In this document: positions 32,402 to 41,552 of the stretch, one piece after another
Numbering within the stretch: the stretch's first letter is position 1
How the letters are laid out: the number at the start of each line of letters is the position of its first letter
NCBI GenBank assembly: GCA_963714155.1
Contig: OY970236.1
Location: 744,001-808,000, forward strand
Length of the DNA: 64,000 bases
Origin: VRUE01 sp963714155
GTDB lineage: Bacteria; Actinomycetota; Thermoleophilia; Solirubrobacterales; 70-9
Reading direction: 5' to 3'
Notes under the pieces: model-generated
Database searches by the model: none
What the model saw: only the letters and a program-made list of their open reading frames with translations
What the model was told of the DNA's origin: nothing
Position numbers and translations under genes: made by a program

Positions 32402-33789
32402 CGTCCCCGTCCCGGCATCAGCGACCGGACCATGCCGCTCATCCTGCCCAAATCGTCGCGAACGAGCACCGCCGCCAGCGCCAGCCAAACAGCGCCGCTG
32501 GCGCCGAGACCGAGCAGCAGGCCGACGAGGTCGTAGTGCAGCGGGAGCAGTTGGCCGGTGGCCGCGGCGATGCAGGTGATGGCGGCGATCTGGGCGACCC
32601 GGCGGGCGCCTCCCAAGACGATTCGGTGTGAGGTCGCCAGCAGGATCGCCGCGGCCACCGTCGCGCCCACGGACATCGCGATGCCGATCGCCGTCTCGTC
32701 GAGTCCGCCAATCAACGCTGCCACGAGCGAGAAGCCGACGAGCAGCTCGACGGCGATCGCGGCGACAGGAACGTTTGGCTTGCCCTCGGCCAGGCAGAAG
32801 CTGTTGATCGGCGAGGCAACGCTCGCTCCCAGCAGCATCGCCAGTGAGCCCCAGAGCACGATGTCGGCGGTCGGCAGCCACTCGGGCCCGAGCACGATGT
32901 CGATCAGCGGCTGGATCGCACCGGCGACGAGGGCCAGGGGCAGCCCGCAGACCAGGGCGATCTGGCCGAGCATGCGCGCGGTGCGCGCTGGCCGCTCCTC
33001 GCCGGACTGGCTCAGGGTCGGCAGCATCACTCGTGAGACCGCTGCGGCAAGTGCGGTCGGGAAGGAGAAGAGGCGCTTTGCCATTCCGTAAAAGCCCGCC
33101 ATCGGCGCTCCGCCGAGCGCGCCAACGATCGTCACGTAGCCGAGATCGCGGCCCAAATAGAGCACGCCGAGCACGCTGACCCGGCTGCCAAAGCCGATCA
33201 GATGCTTCACCCGCGCCAGGTCGAACCGCGGCAGGCGCGCGGCACCCGGGTACGCCCAGGCAACTACCGCCCCGAGGACGGCACCGATGGGGACGGCGCC
33301 GGCCAGGCTGAAGACCCCGAGACCGGCCAGCGCCGCGGCGAGGGCGAAGAGATTGAAGCCGACGGTGTCCGCCGCCTCGACCGCGGCCACCCGGCCAAAG
33401 TGCATTTGGCGATCGAGCATCGCCATCGGCACCGCCCTGGCCGCGTATATCGGCAAGGCGATCAGTGTGATCGCGATTACCCGGAACACATCGTTGGAGG
33501 CGCCAAGCGCGGGCAGGACCGAAAAGGCGATGAGAAGCATTGCCAGGACGGCCGTCACGGTCACCGCCAGGAGGAAGCCGATGGTCGCGGCTTGGAGCTC
33601 CCTGGAAGGCGCCTCGGGCATCCGCACGAGGGCGGCGGGCAAGCCGAGCTCGGCGATGTTCTGGCCGACCAACTGCACCGAGAGCGCGATCGCGAAGAGG
33701 CCGTAGTCCGCCGGCGTGAGCAGGCGAGCGAGGACGATGGTGACGCCGGCCGTGAGCAGCTGGAAGCCCAGCGTCCTGGCGACCAGCAC
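32398..33789 (-). CDS. Wzx-type polysaccharide flippase; true N-terminus probably upstream of 33789
   Basis: A membrane protein with 12-14 helices beginning LVARTLGFQLLTAGVTIVLARLLTPADYGLFAIA, closely related to the flippase at 20600-22072. The first standard start is GTG 33789, but the in-frame sequence upstream reads ALGQSAARGVSV, matching SLGTHAARGVGI in the paralogue, so translation very likely begins further upstream. No ATG, GTG or TTG exists there. An ATA at 33882-33880 overlaps the stop of the preceding gene as ATAG, the same geometry as the ATGA junctions elsewhere in this operon. It would export the lipid-linked repeat unit of this locus. Confidence 0.82.
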   Translation of the reverse strand: MLVARTLGFQLLTAGVTIVLARLLTPADYGLFAIALSVQLVGQNIAELGLPAALVRMPEAPSRELQAATIGFLLAVTVTAVLAMLLIAFSVLPALGASNDVFRVIAITLIALPIYAARAVPMAMLDRQMHFGRVAAVEAADTVGFNLFALAAALAGLGVFSLAGAVPIGAVLGAVVAWAYPGAARLPRFDLARVKHLIGFGSRVSVLGVLYLGRDLGYVTIVGALGGAPMAGFYGMAKRLFSFPTALAAAVSRVMLPTLSQSGEERPARTARMLGQIALVCGLPLALVAGAIQPLIDIVLGPEWLPTADIVLWGSLAMLLGASVASPINSFCLAEGKPNVPVAAIAVELLVGFSLVAALIGGLDETAIGIAMSVGATVAAAILLATSHRIVLGGARRVAQIAAITCIAAATGQLLPLHYDLVGLLLGLGASGAVWLALAAVLVRDDLGRMSGMVRSLMPGRGR

Positions 33790-33878
33790 GGAGACGCCGC
33801 GCGCCGCCGATTGGCCGAGGGCGCTGCCATCCGGCGGCGCCGCCGCCTCGAAGTTCTCGATCTGTGGATCGGGCTCTG

Positions 33879-36149
33879 CTATTGGAGCGGCGGGGGATTC
33901 GTCAGGCCGAAGACCTGGAGCAGGGGGCCGCCCGAGTCGCGCGGCTGGATTTCGTAGATCGCCGTGGCGCCCAGGTTCGAGCCAATCAGGAATTCAGTCC
34001 CGGACGGCACGGCGGCCGAGGCGTCCAGGTCGCGGCGGATCGCGTCCCACTCGAAGCCCGACTCGCCGAGCACCACGTGCACCATGCTGTGCTCCTCGTC
34101 CGGGTCGTGGTTGATCAGGACCAAGTCGAGGCGGTCGCCCTTGAAGATCCGCTGATCGCTTTTGTCGGGCAGGCCGACGATCGGGGCGATCTGGGCCGAC
34201 CAGGTCCGCGGCGAGAGCCCGCGGTAGGGCAGCCGCGCCGCGTAGAGCTGGCGCCGGAAGCCCGACTCGCTGGAGAGGATCTGCAGCACCGGCCGGGAGG
34301 CGGGGTCGCCACGGGTGATCACGAAGAGGTCGGGGCGCTTGCCCCCCCAGCTGCCGATCGAGAATTCGCGCGTCATCCCTTTCGGCGGTTGGGAAAGCGG
34401 GGCGAGGAAGCTGAGCGGCTTACCGTCGGCGCGCCAGGTCGGGCTGACCGTGATCGCCAGGTTGCGGCTTCGCTGTTCGAAGGAGAAGAGGGCCTCGGAA
34501 CGCCACGGGTACCAGGAGCTGACGTCGAACTGCGAGCGCTGGGCATTCTCGGGGATCGTCATCCGGGCGACTCGTTCGACTTCCGAGCGCGGCTCGCCCG
34601 GGACGTAGCTGAAGATGCTGATCCGGTGCCCGCGGCCCCGCACCCACTGGATCGGCTCATTGTCGTTGGGGCGGTCGCTGTTGGTCATCAGCCCGTCGGC
34701 GCCGGCGCTGCCTTGGGGCAGCGGCATCGAGGCGACGAGTGGGTACGGTTCGGGCAGCACCCGCTGGATTACGACGCCCGAGATCAGCAGCAGCGCGACG
34801 ATCCCGACCCCGCCGAGGATGAGCCAGCGGCCCAGGCGCCGGTCCTGCCGGTCGGGCGGCTCAGTTCGGACGAGTAAATCTCCCTCGTCTCCCTTGGCAG
34901 GCGCTTCCAGCGAGGCCATCCGTTCTCTCATGTGACGGATTCTGCCCCAAACCCGCCCAGTCAAACCGGGCGGGTCGGCTGGGTCTTCGGCGATTGCCCC
35001 GACGATGAGCAAGAGGGGGACGACCAGTAGCCAGTCGAGAGACTGCGTCCAAAGGTTCGTGTACACGCCGAAGATCGCGAGGTAGAGGAGGTAGGCGGCG
35101 ATCATGCTCCATCGGAACGTGCGAGTGCGGACCGCCATCGCGAATCCGCCCGCAGAGATGAATCCGGTGGCCGCTATTCCCGGGATCAAGGCAATGAATC
35201 CGCCGTCGGCCCAGAATGGCCCCGCCACGGTGCTTGTCACCCACGGGGGGGTGATGCTCCCGGAGACGTCTGAGAGATTGCGAGCCCCGTGGAAGACGAT
35301 GTCGAGGCCGATTGCGTCGAAGACCCCGCCGCCAAACGCTTCGCCTGTCGGAAAGTGGCCGATCACTCCCTGCAGGGCAAGGAAGTTGGTCGTAATCGCA
35401 AGGTAAATCGGCACCAGCGGCTGCAGGAAGAAGGGAACGCCGGGGAGGATTTCGCCGAAGAGTTCGGACTCGAACGGGTTGTAGGGGTTCTGGCGGGTGC
35501 GCAGGTAGAAGCCGAAGACCACAGCGGCGAAGGCCAGCAAGGCGCCGCCGATGAACATCCAGTTGCGCGGCCGGCCCCAGTAGAGCCAGCGCGCGGCCAG
35601 GGCGACGATGACCGGCAACAGCACACTGCCCCGGCCCGCCTGCAGGGCGAACCCGCCAAGCGCTGCGATCGCGATCAGCAGCTCGAACCTGGACTCGCGG
35701 CTGAGCAATCTCTGGGGCCGGACGAGGGCGACGATCGCGGCCACGGTGAGGCCATCGGTGAGGATGATCGTGGGCCCGCCTTGGCTGAACCGGAGCGTGC
35801 CCCCGCCGGGCGAGAGCAGGGGGACCCCACCGATTTTGGCGAACTGGTGGGCGAGCTCGAGCAGGCCGACGGCGAGCAGGACGATCAGGATCCGCCGGTA
35901 TGCCTTGCTCTCCCCGGGAGCCACGGCCTCGGTGTGCCTGGCTCGGCCCAGCGCGATGCCCTCGCCGATCAGCCCGCCGGCGACGAAAGCGACGGGCACG
36001 ATGGCGACAACCCCGATCACCAGCGCCGACCAGTTCCGCTGTGAGCTGAGCAGGTGGTACTGGCTGAGCAGCGCGGCAAAGATCCAGGCCGCGGTGAAGG
36101 TCAGCAGCGGCGAGAGCAGCGTGCCGTTGAGTTGAGCGAAGCGCTTCAT
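33879..36149 (-). CDS. O-antigen polymerase-like membrane protein with large C-terminal extracytoplasmic domain
   Basis: The 756-residue protein has about eleven membrane segments up to residue 400 with a Wzy-like RGSVLLPVIVALAARW region and a long periplasmic-type loop (RTRQNPYNPFESELFGEILPG, PTGEAFGGGVFDAIG). A charged cytoplasmic loop and another membrane helix (about 445-470) follow, then a beta-rich soluble domain of about 280 residues. The double architecture is unusual; ordinary Wzy proteins end after the membrane part. It lies between a GT2 gene and the flippase gene, the expected place for a polymerase. The ATGA overlap with the upstream GT2 gene shows operon structure. Confidence 0.72.
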   Translation of the reverse strand: MKRFAQLNGTLLSPLLTFTAAWIFAALLSQYHLLSSQRNWSALVIGVVAIVPVAFVAGGLIGEGIALGRARHTEAVAPGESKAYRRILIVLLAVGLLELAHQFAKIGGVPLLSPGGGTLRFSQGGPTIILTDGLTVAAIVALVRPQRLLSRESRFELLIAIAALGGFALQAGRGSVLLPVIVALAARWLYWGRPRNWMFIGGALLAFAAVVFGFYLRTRQNPYNPFESELFGEILPGVPFFLQPLVPIYLAITTNFLALQGVIGHFPTGEAFGGGVFDAIGLDIVFHGARNLSDVSGSITPPWVTSTVAGPFWADGGFIALIPGIAATGFISAGGFAMAVRTRTFRWSMIAAYLLYLAIFGVYTNLWTQSLDWLLVVPLLLIVGAIAEDPADPPGLTGRVWGRIRHMRERMASLEAPAKGDEGDLLVRTEPPDRQDRRLGRWLILGGVGIVALLLISGVVIQRVLPEPYPLVASMPLPQGSAGADGLMTNSDRPNDNEPIQWVRGRGHRISIFSYVPGEPRSEVERVARMTIPENAQRSQFDVSSWYPWRSEALFSFEQRSRNLAITVSPTWRADGKPLSFLAPLSQPPKGMTREFSIGSWGGKRPDLFVITRGDPASRPVLQILSSESGFRRQLYAARLPYRGLSPRTWSAQIAPIVGLPDKSDQRIFKGDRLDLVLINHDPDEEHSMVHVVLGESGFEWDAIRRDLDASAAVPSGTEFLIGSNLGATAIYEIQPRDSGGPLLQVFGLTNPPPLQ

Positions 36150-37063
36150 CGAGCCCCTGCCGCCCCCAGGCGATAGCCGCGGGCATAGCCACCGCGGGTC
36201 ATCGCCAGCCAGACCCGCTCGCGCAGTCCTTTTGGCAGCGGTACACGGGCGAGGGCGCCGAGCAGGGGAGCGGCGGCGCGCACCGCGGACCAGACGAGCC
36301 CGCGGGGCTCCTGCACGCCGGTGTGCGGCCGGTCCGGTCGCAGCTGGTTGTAGAGGGCGGCGGAGCGGCCGACCGCGACCGAGCGGCGCAGCGATTGCGC
36401 CGGGGTGGTCGGGTGGTCGTGGAGGACGAGCAGCTCCGGGTGGTAGTCGAGCTCGAGCCCGGCGTCGGCGAGGCGGACGCCCAGCTCGGTGTCCTCGACC
36501 GCGGCGGTCGGGAAGCGCTCGTCGAAGCCGCCGACCCGCTCGAAGAGCGAGCGCTTGAGCGAGGCGTGCGAGCTGTAGAAGTAGCTCGATCCGTCAACCG
36601 GGCCGGCTTCGAGGTTGCAGTAGTGGAACTGCGGCCCGCCGTTCTCGAGCCAGCGCATGAAGGGTGTCACCGGTGCGCGCGGCGTCCAGGTGATCCGTCC
36701 CAGCACCCCGTAGGCGGGCTCCGGCCGGGCGGTGTGCAGCTCGAGGTGGGCGCGCAGCAGGCTCTCGTCGGCGGGCTCGGTGTCGTCGCCGAGGAAGAGC
36801 AGGACCTCTCCGTTGGAGGCGGCGACGCCGGCGTTGCGGGCGGCGGCCGGCCCACCCTCGGGCTGCTCGAGCAGGCGGACCGGCAGCGCCGCGCCGCCTG
36901 CGCGGGCGCGCACTCGTGCGGGCGTGCCGTCGCTCGAGCCGTTGTCCACCACGACCACCTCCACGCCGGCGTCGCCCACCCGCTGCGCTTCGAGCGCGTC
37001 GAGCGTCCGCATCAGCGCATCGGCGCGGTCCTTGGTCGGTATGACGACGGTGAGGGAGTTCAT
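36146..37063 (-). CDS. GT2 family glycosyltransferase
   Basis: The 305-residue GT-A enzyme begins TVVIPTKDRADALMRTLDALEAQ, with VEVVVVDNGSSDGTPA, EGGPAAARNAGVAASNGEVLLFLGDDTEP (DXD equivalent), YFYSSHASLKRSLFERVGGFDERFPTAAVEDTELGVRLADAG and HDHPTT. The EDTELG motif is the usual catalytic-base site. The C-terminal part is basic with a hydrophobic patch. It overlaps both neighbours by 4 nt. Substrates are unknown; it probably adds one sugar of the repeat unit. Confidence 0.88.
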   Translation of the reverse strand: MNSLTVVIPTKDRADALMRTLDALEAQRVGDAGVEVVVVDNGSSDGTPARVRARAGGAALPVRLLEQPEGGPAAARNAGVAASNGEVLLFLGDDTEPADESLLRAHLELHTARPEPAYGVLGRITWTPRAPVTPFMRWLENGGPQFHYCNLEAGPVDGSSYFYSSHASLKRSLFERVGGFDERFPTAAVEDTELGVRLADAGLELDYHPELLVLHDHPTTPAQSLRRSVAVGRSAALYNQLRPDRPHTGVQEPRGLVWSAVRAAAPLLGALARVPLPKGLRERVWLAMTRGGYARGYRLGAAGAR

Positions 37064-37884
37064 CGGGCGCCGCCCGCTCTAAGGCGCCTGGAGAGCCTAA
37101 GTAGCGGCGCGGCGATTGGCATCGCCCGGCCGTGGTGGAGGCGAATGTAGCGCTCCACCGAGCGCAGTCGGATTGCCTGTTGCTGGCGGGGATCGATCTG
37201 AACGAAGGCCTCGGCGCCGGCGTGGCCGACCCGCGCCGACCCGGCGATCAGGTTGCGGTAGCCGGCGTCGTGCAGGCGCTTGGCCAAGTCGACGTCCTCG
37301 TACCAGAGGAAGAAGCCCTCGTCGAAGCCCCCCATCGCGTCCCAGGTCTCGCGGGTGACCATGAAACAGGCGCCTGAAGGTTGGCCCACCTCGACCACCT
37401 CGCCCGGTCCCGGGCTCGGTTGCGGACGCTCGCCAAAGGAGCCGGCAAAGATTCGCGCCAGCATCACGGTCGTCCCGGGTAGCGCTGCGTGATAGCGGTC
37501 GGTGTCGCCGCCGAAGACTGGCCCGACCATGCCAGGCCTCGGCTCGTCGATCGCTACCGCGGCCAATGCGGCTAGCGCTCCCGGCTCGGCCAGCACGTCG
37601 GCATTGCTGACGCAGACGAGCTCGCCGCTGCCGCCCTGCAGCGCCCGGTTGGCGGCCCGTCCGTAGCCGAGGTTCTCCCCGCTGAGCTCAAGTCGCACCC
37701 CCTCGGGGCAGCCACTGCGCAGCAACTCGCGCTGCTCGGGCCGCGAGTTGTTGTCGACGATCGTCACGCTCACCTCGACCCCGTCGGAGGCCAGGTAGGC
37801 GCGCGTCGCGGCCAACGCCGCCTCGGCCGTGTTCCAGTTGACGATCGCGACTTCGATTGCAGGCAGGGGAGCGTGCGGGCTCAT
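37060..37884 (-). CDS. GT2 family (rhamnosyltransferase-like) glycosyltransferase
   Basis: The first gene of the nine-gene minus-strand operon encodes a 274-residue GT2 enzyme: VAIVNWNTAEAALAATRAYLAS, VTIVDNNSRPEQRELL, NLGYGRAANRALQGGSGELVCVSNADVLAEPG, PSGACFMVTRETWDAMGGFDEGFFLWYEDVDLAKRLHDAGYR and HAGAEAF. The NLGYG and FFLWYEDVDL signatures match the WcaE/RfbF-like rhamnosyltransferases. It is divergent from rmlA, with only 29 nt between starts, so promoters for both operons must overlap coding or leader DNA. This physical link supports co-regulation with dTDP-rhamnose supply. Confidence 0.88.
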   Translation of the reverse strand: MSPHAPLPAIEVAIVNWNTAEAALAATRAYLASDGVEVSVTIVDNNSRPEQRELLRSGCPEGVRLELSGENLGYGRAANRALQGGSGELVCVSNADVLAEPGALAALAAVAIDEPRPGMVGPVFGGDTDRYHAALPGTTVMLARIFAGSFGERPQPSPGPGEVVEVGQPSGACFMVTRETWDAMGGFDEGFFLWYEDVDLAKRLHDAGYRNLIAGSARVGHAGAEAFVQIDPRQQQAIRLRSVERYIRLHHGRAMPIAAPLLRLSRRLRAGGAR

Positions 37885-37913
37885 CGTCGGCGCGACGATA
37901 GCCTTCCGGCGAC

Positions 37914-38990
37914 GTGCAAGACCTCAAAGGCCTGATCCTCTCTGGCGGCGCCGGGACGCGCCTGCGCCCGATCACCCACACCTCGGCGAAGCAGCTGGTC
38001 CCAGTTGCCAACAAGCCCGTGCTCTTCTACGGGATCGAGGCGCTGGTCGATGCCGGTGTCACCGAGATCGGGATCATCATCGCCCCGGAGACCGGCGACG
38101 AGATCCGCGAGGCGGCCGGCGACGGTTCCGCCTTCGGCGCCGAGATCACCTACATCGTCCAGGACAAGCCCGCCGGCCTCGCCCACGCGGTACTGACCGC
38201 GGAGGAGTTCATCGGCGGCGCGCCCTTCGTCATGTACCTCGGCGACAACCTGCTTGCCGACGGCCTGCGCGGCCTCGTCTCGACCTTCCGCGCGGAGGAA
38301 CCGGACGCGCTGATTCTGCTCACCCCGGTCGACGATCCCCAGTCCTACGGCGTTGCCGAGTTGGACGGAGAGCGGATCGTGCGCCTGGTCGAGAAGCCGA
38401 AAGACCCGCCCTCGAACCTCGCCCTCGTCGGCGTCTATCTCTTCGCCCCGCCGATCTTCGAGGCCGCCCGTGCGCTGGAGCCCTCCTGGCGCGGCGAGCT
38501 GGAGATCACCGAGGCGATCCAGAGCCTGATCGAAGAGGGCAAGACGGTGAAGTCGGAGGTGGTCAGCGGCTGGTGGAAGGACACCGGCCAGCTCGCCGAC
38601 ATGCTCGAGGCCAACCGGCTCGTGCTGGAGGAGATCGAGACCAGGATCGAGGGAGATGTCGACGAGGCCTCGCGGGTCGAGGGCCGCGTCATCGTCGAGC
38701 CCGGTGCGGTGCTGGTGAACTCCGTCGTCCGCGGCCCGGCCGTGATCGCCGCCGGCGCTCGTATCGAGGACGCCTACATTGGTCCCTACACCTCGATCGG
38801 CGACGACGTCTGCGTGCGCCGCTCCGAAGTCGAGCACTCGATCATCCTCGCCGGCTCCGTGGTCGAGGACCTCGGCACCCGCATGGAGGCGAGCCTGCTC
38901 GGCCGCGAAGTCAAGCTCACCCGCAGCGACGGCATGCCGAAGACGCTGCGGATGCTGGTCGGCGACAAGTCCGAGATCAAGATCATCTGA
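37914..38990 (+). CDS. rmlA: Glucose-1-phosphate thymidylyltransferase, long form
   Basis: The 358-residue enzyme starts LKGLILSGGAGTRLRPITHTSAKQLVPVANKPVLFYGIEALVDAG, the nucleotidyltransferase signature, with YLGDNLL, VEKPKDPPSNLALVGVYLF and WRGELEITEAIQSLIE. A left-handed beta-helix follows (about 250-340; repeats such as RVIVEPGAVLVNSVVRGPAVI), which defines the long RmlA form. It activates glucose-1-phosphate with dTTP, the first step to dTDP-L-rhamnose. It starts at GTG 37914 and is followed by rmlD, rmlB and rmlC. Confidence 0.93.
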   Translation: MQDLKGLILSGGAGTRLRPITHTSAKQLVPVANKPVLFYGIEALVDAGVTEIGIIIAPETGDEIREAAGDGSAFGAEITYIVQDKPAGLAHAVLTAEEFIGGAPFVMYLGDNLLADGLRGLVSTFRAEEPDALILLTPVDDPQSYGVAELDGERIVRLVEKPKDPPSNLALVGVYLFAPPIFEAARALEPSWRGELEITEAIQSLIEEGKTVKSEVVSGWWKDTGQLADMLEANRLVLEEIETRIEGDVDEASRVEGRVIVEPGAVLVNSVVRGPAVIAAGARIEDAYIGPYTSIGDDVCVRRSEVEHSIILAGSVVEDLGTRMEASLLGREVKLTRSDGMPKTLRMLVGDKSEIKII

Positions 38991-39030
38991 TTCGGTGCAA
39001 GCCCGCGAAGCCAAGATCGTTGCTGACTAG

Positions 39031-39885
39031 ATGAAGGTTCTCGTCACAGGCGCCGCTGGCATGCTCGGTCGCGACGTCGTGCTTGCCGCCGGCAATGCCG
39101 GTCACGACGTGATCGGCTTCGGCCACACCGAGCTCGACGTCACCGACCCTGGCGCGCTTGGGGCGAAGTTCGAGCTCGAGCGGCCCGACGTGGTGATCAA
39201 CTGCGCCGCCTGGACCGACGTCGACGGCGCCGAGGAGGCCGAGGAGGCAGCGACCGCGGTCAACGGCGCCGCTGCCGGCAAAGTCGCCGCCGCGGCCGCC
39301 AAAGTCGGCGCCAGCGTCGTCTACGTCTCCAGCGACTACGTCTTCGACGGCAGCAAGGGCGCGCCCTACGTCGAGACCGATCAGACCGCGCCGCTCTCCG
39401 CCTACGGCCGCAGCAAGCTCGCCGGCGAGGAGGCCACCGCCGCCGCCAACAAGCGACACTTCGTCGTCCGCTCCTCCTGGCTCTTCGGGATCAGCGGCTC
39501 CAATTTCGTCGAGACGATGCTGCGCCTCGCCACCACTCAGAACGAGGTGCTGGTCGTGCGTGATCAGGTCGGCTCGCCCACCTACACCTGGCACCTCGCC
39601 TACGGGATCGTTCGCTTGATCGAGGGGATCGAGTTCGGCATCCACCACATGGCCGCCGGCGGCGCCTGTTCCTGGTACGACTTCGCCCGCGAGATCTTCG
39701 ACCAGGCCAAAGTCGAGTGCCGGGTCCTCTCCGCCACCACGGACATGCTCGGCCGCCCAGCCCCACGCCCCGCCTACTCGGCTCTGACCAGCCAGCGCCA
39801 ACACGCGATTGAGCTGCCGCCCTGGCGCGACGGCCTCTCCGCCTACCTCTCGCAGCGCTCGGCCGAGCAGGAGGCCGCGGCATGA
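39031..39885 (+). CDS. rmlD: dTDP-4-dehydrorhamnose reductase
   Basis: The 284-residue SDR enzyme has VTGAAGMLGRDVVLAA, DVTDPGAL, PDVVINCAAWTDVDGAEE, VYVSSDYVFDGSKGAPYVETDQTAPLSAYGRSKLAGEEA (catalytic Tyr and Lys) and VVRSSWLFG. These are RmlD signatures; it carries out the final reduction to dTDP-L-rhamnose. The stop overlaps the next gene start by 4 nt (ATGA). Confidence 0.93.
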   Translation: MKVLVTGAAGMLGRDVVLAAGNAGHDVIGFGHTELDVTDPGALGAKFELERPDVVINCAAWTDVDGAEEAEEAATAVNGAAAGKVAAAAAKVGASVVYVSSDYVFDGSKGAPYVETDQTAPLSAYGRSKLAGEEATAAANKRHFVVRSSWLFGISGSNFVETMLRLATTQNEVLVVRDQVGSPTYTWHLAYGIVRLIEGIEFGIHHMAAGGACSWYDFAREIFDQAKVECRVLSATTDMLGRPAPRPAYSALTSQRQHAIELPPWRDGLSAYLSQRSAEQEAAA

Positions 39886-40865
39886 AGCTGCTCGTCACCG
39901 GCGCCGCCGGCTTCATCGGCTCCACCTACGTGCGCCTCGCCGGCGCCGAGCACGAGATCCGCGTGCTCGACAAGCTCACCTACGCCGGCCGCCGCGAGAA
40001 CTTGCCCGAGGGGACGGACCTCGTCGTTGGCGCGATCGAGGACCCGAAGATCGTGCGCGAGGCGATGGAGGGCTGCGACGCCGTCGTCAACTTCGCCGCC
40101 GAGTCCCACGTCGACCGCTCGATCGACGACCAGGACGCCTTCGCCCGCACCCACGTGATCGGCACCGGAACCTTGCTCGACGCCGCTCGCGAGCTCGGCG
40201 TGGCCCGCTACCTACAGGTCTCCACCGACGAGGTCTACGGCTCGATCGAGGAGGGCTCCTTCACCGAGACCTCGCCGCTCGACCCCTCCTCGCCCTACTC
40301 GGCGACCAAGACCGCCGGCGACCTGCTGGTCACCGCCCACGTCCACACTTACGGCATCGACGCCTCGATCGTGCGCGGCTCCAACAACTATGGCCCCCGC
40401 CAGTACCCCGAGAAGCTGATCCCGCTGATCACGCTCAACGCCCTGCACGGCGACTCGCTGCCGGTCTACGGCGACGGCAAGCAGGTCCGCAACTGGCTCT
40501 ACGTCGAGGACTTCTGCCGCGGCATCCACACGGTGCTGACCAAGGGCAAGGCCGGCGAGGCCTACAACGTCGGCGGCCCCGACGAGTGCGAGAACATCGA
40601 GGTGATCAAGCGGGTGATCGAGCTGACCGGCAAAGACGAGTCGCTGATCGAGTACGTCGCCGATCGCCCCGGCCACGACCGTCGCTACTCGCTCTCCTCC
40701 GCCAAGCTGAAGGAGCAGCTGGGTTGGGAGGCTCAAGTCCACTTCGCCGAGGGGCTGGAGAAGACGGTTGCCTGGTACCGCGAGAACGAGGACTGGTGGG
40801 GCCCGATCCGCTCCGGCGAGTACCGCGAGTACTACGAAAAGCAGTACGGCAAGGCCCTGGGCTAG
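39882..40865 (+). CDS. rmlB: dTDP-glucose 4,6-dehydratase
   Basis: The 327-residue enzyme has VTGAAGFIGSTYVRLA, AAESHVDRSIDD, YLQVSTDEVYGSIEEGSFTETSPLDPSSPYSATKTAGDLLVTAHVHTYG, and SNNYGPRQYPEKLIPLI followed by YGDGKQVRNWLYVEDFCRGI. All are RmlB hallmarks, with the Thr-Asp-Glu catalytic set and YxxxK intact. It converts dTDP-glucose to the 4-keto-6-deoxy intermediate. It is second-to-last in the rml operon, overlapping rmlD by 4 nt; its TAG shares a base with the GTG of rmlC. Confidence 0.95.
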   Translation: MKLLVTGAAGFIGSTYVRLAGAEHEIRVLDKLTYAGRRENLPEGTDLVVGAIEDPKIVREAMEGCDAVVNFAAESHVDRSIDDQDAFARTHVIGTGTLLDAARELGVARYLQVSTDEVYGSIEEGSFTETSPLDPSSPYSATKTAGDLLVTAHVHTYGIDASIVRGSNNYGPRQYPEKLIPLITLNALHGDSLPVYGDGKQVRNWLYVEDFCRGIHTVLTKGKAGEAYNVGGPDECENIEVIKRVIELTGKDESLIEYVADRPGHDRRYSLSSAKLKEQLGWEAQVHFAEGLEKTVAWYRENEDWWGPIRSGEYREYYEKQYGKALG

Positions 40866-41413
40866 TGCTCGAGCGCCTGCCGACCAAGCTCGAGGGGGTC
40901 GTCCTGCTCGGGCCGACCGTCCACGGCGACGAGCGCGGCTTCATGGTCGAGACCTACCGCCGCGACCTCTGGGCCGAGCACGGGGTCGGGGTCGAGTTCG
41001 TCCAGCACAACCACTCGCGCTCCTCCAAAGGCACCCTGCGCGGCCTCCACTTCCAGACCGAGCCCGGCCAGGCGAAGCTGGTCCGTTGTCCGCGCGGCAA
41101 GATCTTCGACGTCGCCGTCGATCTGCGCCGCGACTCGTCGACCTACGGCCAGTGGGAGGGCCACGTGCTCGATGACGAGGCCCACTGCCAGCTCTTCATC
41201 CCGGTCGGCTTCGGCCACGGCTTTGCCGTGCTCAGCGACGTCGCTGACGTCACCTATCTCTGCTCCAGCACCTACGACCCCGCCACCGAGTCCGGCATCG
41301 CCTGGGATGACCCTGGTGTCGGGGTCGAGTGGCCGGTTGAGGATCCGCTCCTCTCCGAGCGCGACAAGACTGCGCCCACCCTCGCCGAAGTCGGCGAGAC
41401 GCTGCCGTTCTAG
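40865..41413 (+). CDS. rmlC: dTDP-4-dehydrorhamnose 3,5-epimerase
   Basis: The 182-residue cupin enzyme has the expected DERGFMVETYRRDLW, FVQHNHSRSSKGTLRGLHFQTEPGQAKLVRCPRGKIFDVAVDLR and FIPVGFGHGFAVLSDVADVTYLCS segments, with the catalytic His in RGLHFQ. The GTG start at 40865 shares its G with the TAG of rmlB, so initiation is coupled. With RmlA, D and B this completes dTDP-L-rhamnose synthesis. A long open frame reaching upstream across rmlB is not real. Confidence 0.93.
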   Translation: MLERLPTKLEGVVLLGPTVHGDERGFMVETYRRDLWAEHGVGVEFVQHNHSRSSKGTLRGLHFQTEPGQAKLVRCPRGKIFDVAVDLRRDSSTYGQWEGHVLDDEAHCQLFIPVGFGHGFAVLSDVADVTYLCSSTYDPATESGIAWDDPGVGVEWPVEDPLLSERDKTAPTLAEVGETLPF

Positions 41414-41552
41414 CAGCGCGCCTTCCGTCACGCTTTCGCTCGCCACCCGCCTCGATCAGCGCACCACGGTTGCGTCTGCGCCCTGCAGGATTCCCGCCAT
41501 GAACTCTGCAACCGCCATAGACATGTCCGCCACATGGCCTACTGTCTCCCAC

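Noticed and set aside
39809..40864. N-terminal extension of the rmlC frame through rmlB
   Set aside because: Arg/His-rich out-of-frame reading of rmlB; rmlC begins at GTG 40865.
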